A DNA stretch of 64,000 bases, from the NCBI GenBank assembly GCA_049115935.1, contig JAGDZK010000037.1, positions 6,239 through 70,238 of the forward strand, read 5' to 3'. Position numbers and translations under genes: made by a program. A model generated the notes under the pieces. It did not search any database and was not told the origin of the DNA. It saw only the letters and a list, made by a program, of their open reading frames with translations. Below are positions 45,971-52,465 of this stretch, piece after piece. Positions within the stretch are counted from its first letter, which is position 1, and each line of letters begins with the position of its first letter. The DNA comes from Bermanella sp049115935 (GTDB lineage: Bacteria > Pseudomonadota > Gammaproteobacteria > Pseudomonadales > Oceanobacteraceae).

Positions 45971-46375
45971 TCAGTCTGTAATCACATCCGCTTGCAGCTC
46001 GTATGCGCCATCTTTGTTGTGCACTTCATTACCAATAACCGGTGGGTTAAACACACAGGCCATTTTCATTTCTTTGCTTGCACGCAATATGTGCTTATCA
46101 TTCTTATCAAGAATATAAATAGTACCAGGCTTGATTGGGTAAACTTTGCCATCGGCTAATGTTTCAACTTCGCCTTCGCCAGACATACAAAATACAGATT
46201 CTAAATGATTTTGATAATGCATTTGGAAATCTGCACCAGCATAAATTGTTGTAATATGAAAAGAGAAACCCATATTGTCATCTTTTAATAACAGACGAGT
46301 ACTGTCCCAGTTATTATTCGGGTCAACGACCTTACGATTTGTTTGCTCTGCTTCTTCTAGTGTTCTTACAATCAT
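45971..46375 (-). CDS. ectC: L-ectoine synthase
   Basis: Cupin enzyme that cyclises N-gamma-acetyl-2,4-diaminobutyrate to ectoine. The 134 residues begin MIVRTLEEAEQTNRKV, as in the family, and contain DNMGFSFHITTIYAGADFQMHYQNHLESVFCMSGEGEVE with the metal/substrate residues of the cupin barrel and DKNDKHILRA further on. An 80-base gap with a terminator-like hairpin separates it from ectB. No ectD hydroxylase gene is in the window, so the product is probably ectoine only. Confidence 0.97.
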   Translation of the reverse strand: MIVRTLEEAEQTNRKVVDPNNNWDSTRLLLKDDNMGFSFHITTIYAGADFQMHYQNHLESVFCMSGEGEVETLADGKVYPIKPGTIYILDKNDKHILRASKEMKMACVFNPPVIGNEVHNKDGAYELQADVITD

Positions 46376-46404
46376 AATAAAACCAATTTGAATTCGATAA
46401 TTTA

Positions 46405-46434
46405 TAAAAAAGCACAGGCCTTAGCCCGTGCTTT
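46405..46434 (-). terminator. Terminator-like hairpin between ectB and ectC
   Basis: On the minus strand AAGCACGGGC-TAAG-GCCTGTGCTT forms a 10-bp stem (one G-U) with a tetraloop and runs directly into TTTTTT. It has the full form of an intrinsic terminator but lies inside the operon, so it may reduce ectC-ask-TPR expression relative to ectAB or stabilise the upstream message. Confidence 0.7.
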
Positions 46435-46455
46435 ATTGACTCAACTCGCTGTTAA

Positions 46456-47760
46456 TTAGCTGGCCATTTCAACGTCGTCGAAGTAATCCTTATCTTCAGG
46501 AATATCTTCTTTAGCACAAACGGCTTTAATAGCCGCTTCTACAATATCGATACCTTTTTTCAGGTTCTCGTCACTGATGATTAGTGGGCATAGGAATTTA
46601 ACCACTTCATCATCTGCACCACTGGTTTCGATAATCAAGTTTTGCTTGAATGCAGCACGTGTAATTTGATTGGCAATATCACCATTTACACAACTAATAC
46701 CACGGAACATGCCTCGACCACGGATCGTGAAGTTACCTTCACCATACTTCTCTACGATATCTTCTAAACGCTGAGCAATATAATCACCTTTACGTTTAAT
46801 TTCTTTAGAGAAATTATCATCACTCCAGTAAGTATCGATAGCCGCTTTAGCGGTTACGAACGCAAGGTTATTACCACGGAAAGTACCGTTATGCTCACCT
46901 GGCTTCCATAGATCTAAATCTGGGCTGATTAATACCACTGCAAATGGCAAACCATAACCACTAAATGATTTAGATAGGGTTACAATATCAGGCTTAATAC
47001 CTGCTTCTTCAAAGCTAAAGAAGGTGCCGGTACGACCACAACCTGACTGGATGTCATCAACAATTAACAATACATCATGCTTGCGACATACTTTTTCTAG
47101 ATTTTGTAACCACTCAAAGCTTGCTGCATTAATACCGCCTTCACCTTGTACCGTTTCAACGATAACAGCTGCTGGTAAGTCAACACCACTACTTGAATCT
47201 GACAATACTTTATCAAGATAGAAGGTCGTATCCAACTCATCACCCATATAACCGTCAAAAGGTAATCGCGATGAACCACCAAGGCTAACACCAGCCGCAC
47301 CACGGTGATGGGAATTACCGGTAGTCGCCAGAGAACCTAAGCTCACACCGTGGAAACCGTTAGTAAAAGAAATAATGTTTTCACGACCCTTGATGTTACG
47401 CGCAAGCTTCAATGCAGCTTCAACCGCATTGGTACCGGTTGGGCCCGTAAACTGAACCATATAGTTTAGATCACGAGGCTTTAAGATTTTTTCGTTAAAG
47501 GTTTCAAGGAATTCACCTTTTGCCTTGGTATGTAAATCTAGACCGTGACAGATACCATCGTTTTGAATGTATTCAAGTAGCTTCTCTTTAAATACAGGGT
47601 TGTTGTGGCCGTAATTTAACGTACCAGCACCTGCAAGAAAGTCTAAATATTGATTGCCATCCTCATCATACAGGTATTCACCTTGCGCCTTATTAAATAA
47701 ACGCGGGAATGAACGTGCGTATGATTGTACTTCTGATTCTATTTCGTCAAAAATTTTCAT
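46456..47760 (-). CDS. ectB: Diaminobutyrate-2-oxoglutarate transaminase
   Basis: Class III PLP aminotransferase that makes L-2,4-diaminobutyrate from aspartate semialdehyde and glutamate. The start MKIFDEIESEVQSYARSFP is typical of EctB. Family blocks include FLAGAGTLNYGHNNP, FTGPTGTNAVEAALKLAR, IVDDIQSGCGRTGTFFSFE, and the PLP lysine in TLSKSFSGYGLP. Length of 434 aa is close to the family norm. Sixty bases separate it from ectA, and no promoter was recognised in that gap. Confidence 0.97.
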   Translation of the reverse strand: MKIFDEIESEVQSYARSFPRLFNKAQGEYLYDEDGNQYLDFLAGAGTLNYGHNNPVFKEKLLEYIQNDGICHGLDLHTKAKGEFLETFNEKILKPRDLNYMVQFTGPTGTNAVEAALKLARNIKGRENIISFTNGFHGVSLGSLATTGNSHHRGAAGVSLGGSSRLPFDGYMGDELDTTFYLDKVLSDSSSGVDLPAAVIVETVQGEGGINAASFEWLQNLEKVCRKHDVLLIVDDIQSGCGRTGTFFSFEEAGIKPDIVTLSKSFSGYGLPFAVVLISPDLDLWKPGEHNGTFRGNNLAFVTAKAAIDTYWSDDNFSKEIKRKGDYIAQRLEDIVEKYGEGNFTIRGRGMFRGISCVNGDIANQITRAAFKQNLIIETSGADDEVVKFLCPLIISDENLKKGIDIVEAAIKAVCAKEDIPEDKDYFDDVEMAS

Positions 47761-47820
47761 AATTCTGCCTTTATATTAATTAAATAATAAATAGTTAAAT
47801 ATAATAGTGAGTAAACTGGC

Positions 47821-48324
47821 TTAACCAAATGGGCCTATTCGCACAAGCATTTCGCTGTCGTGCTCGCCTTTAAAGTGAAGTTGCTTTTCAAACATCACTG
47901 AGCGAGTTAATGGTGCATTTAGTTTTTGAGCAGCGCTTTCAAACAGCGCCCATGACGCACCATTAGATTCTGTAATGGTGGTTTCGATAAATCTTACTTG
48001 AGCACAATTGTCACGCTGTAAAATATGCTGAATCATGCGTGAGGCTAAACCTTGGCCTCGAGCTTGGTCTGAAACGGCTACCTGCCAAATAAATAGAGTG
48101 TCTGGCTTACCGGGCAATATATATCCAGAAATAAAACCAACTAACTTGCCTTCACCATCGTCCCCATAAAGCACGGCTGCAACGGAAGTGTCTGCAAAGT
48201 GAGAGCACTGCAAGAGATTACAATAAGCTGAATTGGTATCCAGAGGCGGGCAGCTTTTCACCAACTCATAAACCGACATACCATCTTGTGCTGTCGGAAC
48301 TTGTAATTCGATCGCTAGCGACAT
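47821..48324 (-). CDS. ectA: L-2,4-diaminobutyrate N-gamma-acetyltransferase
   Basis: GNAT enzyme that acetylates diaminobutyrate, the second ectoine step. The 167 residues contain VYELVKSCPPLDTNSAYCNLLQ, the EctA substrate-binding block, then GFISGYILPGKPDTLFIWQVAVSDQARGQGLASRMI with the acetyl-CoA-binding loop, and TITESNGASWALFESAA. It is first in ectA-ectB-ectC-ask-TPR. The 223-bp region upstream is shared with the divergent cheW-ectR-ectR unit and carries the candidate EctR operator. Confidence 0.97.
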   Translation of the reverse strand: MSLAIELQVPTAQDGMSVYELVKSCPPLDTNSAYCNLLQCSHFADTSVAAVLYGDDGEGKLVGFISGYILPGKPDTLFIWQVAVSDQARGQGLASRMIQHILQRDNCAQVRFIETTITESNGASWALFESAAQKLNAPLTRSVMFEKQLHFKGEHDSEMLVRIGPFG

Positions 48325-48474
48325 GAATCTTTATCCTGTATTACCTTAAGAACTCTATTATTTACTACTCTAAAGATTTTTTAAACCCCAAATGCCAAAA
48401 TAAAGCCAAAATGATCACAATATATACATAAAATTACAAAATAATGGCAAAAAAAGGGGTTTCACACCCAATTT

Positions 48475-48506
48475 TATTTAGTGCTATAAATATAGTACAC
48501 TAAGTA
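48475..48506. promoter_or_regulatory. Candidate EctR operator in the ectA/cheW intergenic region
   Basis: On the minus strand 48506-48489 reads TACTTAGT-GT-ACTATATT, which agrees at 16 of 18 positions with the EctR1 operator I recall from Methylomicrobium (TATTTAGT-GT-ACTATATA). An overlapping plus-strand copy TATTTAGT-GC-TATAAATA is at 48475-48492, so the whole block is a composite imperfect palindrome. TATATT and TATAAA hexamers inside it could be -10 elements for ectA and cheW respectively. A regulator bound here would then control both directions. Confidence 0.6.
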
Positions 48507-48547
48507 TTAATAATGAATTAGAACGATAAAATTGGCAGATTCACCCC

Positions 48548-48982
48548 ATGAACGATGCACTATCTAAAGAACAATGGATTAGCTTTCATATTAATGGAGC
48601 CACTTATGTGCAGCCTATTGAGCAAGTTAGGGAGATCGTGCCTTATCGCGAGCCGGCACCTGTTCCTGGTGCACCAGCAGAAGTGGAAGGCATTGTGAAT
48701 ATTCGCGGGGATGTCATTAGTGTTATAAGCGCTCGCCATCTAATGGATGCCCCGAGTTATTTGGCTAATGACGATAGTCGGATTCTAATTATTGAACATG
48801 AGCAAAACCTGATCGGCTTTACCGTGGATAGTGTCAGTGAAATCGTCGGCTTTAACAGTGATCAAATTGAACATGGTTATGCCGATCATGACCTTATAAA
48901 AGGAACCGTAAAAATAGAAAGTGAGCTATATATCGTTGCTGACTTAGCCAATTACACAAACAACAAAGATACCTATGAATGA
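48548..48982 (+). CDS. CheW-like coupling-domain protein in the ectoine locus
   Basis: Single CheW domain, 144 residues. It has the usual blocks VQPIEQVREIVPYREPAPVPGAP, VEGIVNIRGDVISVISAR and LIIEHEQNLIGFTVDSVSEIVGF. CheW normally bridges chemoreceptors and CheA, but no che, mcp or flagellar gene is nearby. Its stop overlaps the start of the EctR gene by 8 bases, so the two are translationally coupled, and it is divergent from ectA. A role linking a sensory receptor to osmolyte control is inference. Confidence 0.85.
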   Translation: MNDALSKEQWISFHINGATYVQPIEQVREIVPYREPAPVPGAPAEVEGIVNIRGDVISVISARHLMDAPSYLANDDSRILIIEHEQNLIGFTVDSVSEIVGFNSDQIEHGYADHDLIKGTVKIESELYIVADLANYTNNKDTYE

Positions 48983-49574
48983 GACAAGTGAAGCACAAAC
49001 ACCTATGAGCACCCACTCAAACAGTGAGACTCAAGTGAATCAACTTGAACATCGTATTGAAGAAGTACTGGTGGCATTGCGGCGTGTCATTCGAGCAACG
49101 GACTTGCACTCTAAACACCTCGCAAAAACCACAGGACTGACAGCACCACAAATGCTGATACTGCAAAGTATTCGTAACATGGGACAAGTCACCATTGGTG
49201 AAATCGCCACCGAGGTGAGCTTATCTCAAGCCACTGTGACGACGATTTTAGATCGCCTTGAAAAGCGTGAGCTTGTCTACCGTGAGCGCTCACTTACAGA
49301 TAAACGTAAGGTTCATGCGCATTTGACCAAGTTTGCCGATGAAATGCTGCTGGATGCCCCTATTCCATTACAAGACCAACTGACTCGTCAATTTGGGCAT
49401 TTAAAAGAGTGGGAACAAACCATGCTGATATCGTCATTACAGCGCGTGGCTCAAATGATGGACGCCCATGAAATTGATGCGGCACCTGTACTGGACCTTG
49501 GTAATTTAGATCGTCACTCCCATGAGTCGAGCCATGACCTATACACCAAAGAGCATGCATCTATTACAACCTAG
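48975..49574 (+). CDS. EctR/CosR-type MarR regulator, copy 1
   Basis: MarR-family repressor of ectoine or compatible-solute genes. A 25-residue polar N-terminus precedes the winged-helix domain: LTAPQMLILQSIRNMGQVTIGEIA, then recognition helix SLSQATVTTILDRLEKR and wing RERSLTDKRKVHAHLT. The C-terminal LQRVAQMMDAHEIDAAPVLDLG is the stretch I recall as typical of EctR/CosR. It is longer than copy 2 at both ends. ATGs at 48975 and 49005 are both possible; the first gives overlap with cheW. Binding to 48475-48506 is predicted. Confidence 0.88.
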   Translation: MNETSEAQTPMSTHSNSETQVNQLEHRIEEVLVALRRVIRATDLHSKHLAKTTGLTAPQMLILQSIRNMGQVTIGEIATEVSLSQATVTTILDRLEKRELVYRERSLTDKRKVHAHLTKFADEMLLDAPIPLQDQLTRQFGHLKEWEQTMLISSLQRVAQMMDAHEIDAAPVLDLGNLDRHSHESSHDLYTKEHASITT

Positions 49575-49590
49575 ATCATCTCAATATAAG

Positions 49591-49602
49591 GCTAGCGCTA
49601 GC
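49591..49602. repeat. 12-bp perfect palindrome GCTAGCGCTAGC before the second EctR gene
   Basis: Lies in the 50-bp gap between the two EctR genes, 22 bases before the second ATG. It may be an operator or a small hairpin that controls the second gene. Confidence 0.4.
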
Positions 49603-49624
49603 GAAATGGTACGGCCTCTATATA

Positions 49625-50167
49625 ATGATCGCTTTGCGCCCCAAACAGGACAGTCCTTTGAGCCATATAGATGAAGTTTTGGTTGCCTTGCGTCGAGTGA
49701 TTCGTGCAACTGATTTACACTCTAAACACCTAGCGAAGACCACCGGCCTTACTGCTCCGCAAATTTTATTACTGCAAGCTGTACGCGATAAGGGCCATGT
49801 CACTATTGGCGAGCTGGCTAATGATATTAGCCTAAGCCAAGCCACGGTCACCACCATATTAGACCGCCTTGAAAAGCGTAAACTGGTCTACCGTGAGCGC
49901 TCCACAACCGATAAACGCAAGGTACATACCTATTTAACAGATGCGGGGATTGAGGTATTAAAAGATGCTCCTATGCCGCTGCAGGATCACTTCGCGCGTC
50001 AATTTGGCGATCTACAGGAGTGGGAGCAAACCATGATCATTTCATCGTTACAACGTGTGGCTCAAATGATGGATGCCCAGCATATTGATGCATCACCTGT
50101 TTTAGACATTGGCATCCTAGATCGCCAGAGCAACCCATCAGAAAAAGTAGATGCTTACGATAAATAA
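49625..50167 (+). CDS. EctR/CosR-type MarR regulator, copy 2
   Basis: Paralog of the preceding gene: 118 of 152 residues are identical from the EEVLVALRRV block to the LDR near the end, including the whole recognition helix SLSQATVTTILDRLEKR and wing. Differences lie mainly in the dimer/effector region (KFADEMLLDAPIP versus DAGIEVLKDAPMP) and in the tails. It ends before a strong terminator. No Shine-Dalgarno is visible before the ATG at 49625, so translation may depend on coupling. Both proteins likely share or compete for one operator. Confidence 0.88.
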   Translation: MIALRPKQDSPLSHIDEVLVALRRVIRATDLHSKHLAKTTGLTAPQILLLQAVRDKGHVTIGELANDISLSQATVTTILDRLEKRKLVYRERSTTDKRKVHTYLTDAGIEVLKDAPMPLQDHFARQFGDLQEWEQTMIISSLQRVAQMMDAQHIDASPVLDIGILDRQSNPSEKVDAYDK

Positions 50168-50207
50168 ATACATATAAAAAGCCCGAAAGGGCTTTTTATA
50201 TGTATTT
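50166..50207. terminator. Bidirectional terminator between ectR2 and phoA
   Basis: A 19-bp perfect stem with GAAA tetraloop (AAATACATATAAAAAGCCC and its complement). The A/T-rich flanks allow termination in both directions for the converging genes. Confidence 0.93.
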
Positions 50208-50221
50208 AATAACAGCACCTT

Positions 50222-51895
50222 TTACGGCTTAAGCTGCGCCTGACTGGCTCGATCCATAAGGGCACCTGCATGATTCATCACATGAAAAATAACATTCTGC
50301 TCATGTACGCCTGTGATCAAATGAGCCCCAGGGCCTGTGGCATAAATTCCCACATCTTCACCACCGTGGGTTTCTGACTCCAACGGCACCAAGGCCTCCT
50401 GATGAAAGCCAGCGGTTTGAGTATCAACATTAGTTAAATCATAGCGCCCTGTCATGGCTCCTTTTTGATCCCAATACACACTATCGCTATCGGTTTCATT
50501 TTTGTTATGTCTATGGCCTAACCCATTCATATAACCCAAAGTGGTATAAGGTAAGTTGTCATCAGCCAATGCGTATTGCGATTCACCAACATTAATCACT
50601 TTGCCTAAAATTGGATTTCCCCGCTTAGGGTATCCCGCCATGGTAAACACATGGCTATGATCCGCTGTGACAATAATTAATGTCTCGTCATCATTAGTTG
50701 CATCAACCGCTACTTGCACCGCATTAGATAGCTCAATAGCATCTGTTAAGGCATTGTGTGCATTGCCCGCATGATGTCCGTGATCAATACGACCGGCTTC
50801 TACCATTAGAAAAAAACCATTTTCATTCTTGGTTAATAACTCAATTGCACTTCGGGTCATTTCACTTAATGAGGGCTCACCTGTTTTGTCATTTTTACGA
50901 TCCGCTTCATAACGCATATGGCTTTCGTTAAACAAAGCAAACACCTGGGCTGTATCCATTGGGTTTATGTTATTAAAGCCTGCTTGGTCCGTAATATACA
51001 CACCGTCAGGGTATCGGGTCTGCCATTCACTTACTAAGTTTCGACCATCCGTGCGATCCCCTTCAATTTCACTAACCGCATCAGGAGTATTTTGTGTTTT
51101 ATCTTTTGCTAAAAAGTGTCGACGCCCACCACCCATCACAACTTCGAGACCATTTACATCAATCCCTTTAAAACGGGATTCTAAATCATCTTCAAAGTAA
51201 ACCAGCTGCTGTGCAATGTCTTTGCAACCCGCTTTAATTGCTGACTTGGGCATATCAGAAATATCTTCCCAGTCGCGATTTGCACTTTTTGCATAGGTGG
51301 ATGCAGGTGTTGCGTGGGTAATACGCGCCGTTGTGACAATGCCTGTGCTCATGCCTGCCATTTCAGCCAGCTCAAGTGCTGTCACTAATTCATTACCCGC
51401 AACGGAGTTGCAGTCGCCATATACAACGTCTTCTGACACACCAATGACACCAGCATCTGTTTTAACACCGGTCACTAACGCCGTCATGGTGCCAGCTGAA
51501 TCTGGGGTTTGTGCATCAACATTATAGGTTTTGGCTAAGCCAGAAAAAGGAAAGTGCTCAAAGCTCAATTGATTTTCTTCACCGGTATGACCATTACGTT
51601 GCCCTTGTAAAATACGCGCAGCTGTTACCGTTGAAATACCCATTCCATCACCTACAAATAGAATAATATTTTTGGCGCTGCCTTTATTATTGTTAATTGA
51701 CTGATGCTGTTTAATAGATTTTTGAATGGTCTGCTGTGCGCTAACAAACCAAGGACTGGATAATTGACGAGTCTCATTTTTTAGCGGGAAATTATTCGCC
51801 ATATCTTGCGCTTGACCTTTCTCACACGCTAAAAGGCTAAACAATAAGGCACTCACCACCGTACCTTGAACAACTCTATTCATATTAATCATCAC
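50222..51895 (-). CDS. phoA: Alkaline phosphatase, lipoprotein form
   Basis: Phosphomonoesterase releasing phosphate outside the cytoplasm. The nucleophile serine is in TPDSAGTMTA. Metal ligands are seen in VGDGMG, EAGRIDHGHHAGN, TADHSHVF and ETHGGEDVG. Length of 557 aa is longer than E. coli PhoA (471) and fits the large marine PhoA group. The N-terminus (about 1-24, FSLLAC) has a lipobox, so the enzyme is probably membrane-tethered. No Pho-box was recognised upstream. Confidence 0.92.
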   Translation of the reverse strand: MMINMNRVVQGTVVSALLFSLLACEKGQAQDMANNFPLKNETRQLSSPWFVSAQQTIQKSIKQHQSINNNKGSAKNIILFVGDGMGISTVTAARILQGQRNGHTGEENQLSFEHFPFSGLAKTYNVDAQTPDSAGTMTALVTGVKTDAGVIGVSEDVVYGDCNSVAGNELVTALELAEMAGMSTGIVTTARITHATPASTYAKSANRDWEDISDMPKSAIKAGCKDIAQQLVYFEDDLESRFKGIDVNGLEVVMGGGRRHFLAKDKTQNTPDAVSEIEGDRTDGRNLVSEWQTRYPDGVYITDQAGFNNINPMDTAQVFALFNESHMRYEADRKNDKTGEPSLSEMTRSAIELLTKNENGFFLMVEAGRIDHGHHAGNAHNALTDAIELSNAVQVAVDATNDDETLIIVTADHSHVFTMAGYPKRGNPILGKVINVGESQYALADDNLPYTTLGYMNGLGHRHNKNETDSDSVYWDQKGAMTGRYDLTNVDTQTAGFHQEALVPLESETHGGEDVGIYATGPGAHLITGVHEQNVIFHVMNHAGALMDRASQAQLKP

Positions 51896-51976
51896 TATTA
51901 TTATTTTTTAACGGAAGCATATATTCAAACAATGCAAAGACTTTACGTATTGCCATCTTGATATAAATAATAAAAT

Positions 51977-52459
51977 CTATTTACGCTTGGCTTTATAATT
52001 TTGAACTTTACTGTGTACTCCACGACTGAATGCGCGAGTATTTTCTTCCAACCAATCTACACCCCACAAAATCGCCACCACCACGAAAGATAATTTGATA
52101 GCCTCCGCTAAGTGTCCGGTAGAAATCATGACACCAATGGCAGCCAGCACCCAAATGGTCGCGGCTGACGTAACCCCAACTACAGCGCCATCTTTGGCCA
52201 ACATCACGCCCGCACCTAAAAATCCAATACCCGTTATCACTTGCCCCACTACGCGAGAAGGGTCCACCACTGAACCTTCTAATAAAAAGGCGGTAGATAA
52301 AAATAAATAGGTGCCCAATATAATTAATGCCGAGGTTCTTATACCAACTGGTTTTCCTCGCAATTGTCTTTCTAAGCCAATAATGCTGGCACAAAAAATC
52401 GCTGTGCCAATGGCAGGCCAACTATAAGGTGCGATTGAAAAATACTCACTGAATGCCAT
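51977..52459 (-). CDS. MgtC/SapB-family membrane protein
   Basis: Inner-membrane protein with about five helices. The MgtC N-terminal signature is present: ASIIGLERQLRGKPVGIRTSALIILGTYLF and the following GSVVDPSRVVGQVITGIGFLGAGVMLAKDG. The C-terminal cytoplasmic domain of virulence MgtC is absent, as in the short SapB/YhiD-like proteins. The start lies 6 bases after the ptsP stop, so it is cotranscribed with ptsP. Role in Mg2+ limitation or membrane potential control is inferred from family only. Confidence 0.9.
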   Translation of the reverse strand: MAFSEYFSIAPYSWPAIGTAIFCASIIGLERQLRGKPVGIRTSALIILGTYLFLSTAFLLEGSVVDPSRVVGQVITGIGFLGAGVMLAKDGAVVGVTSAATIWVLAAIGVMISTGHLAEAIKLSFVVVAILWGVDWLEENTRAFSRGVHSKVQNYKAKRK

Positions 52460-52465
52460 GTAGCC

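Noticed and set aside
51896..51976. Pho-box upstream of phoA
   Set aside because: No pair of CTGTCAT-like direct repeats was found in the 81-bp gap.
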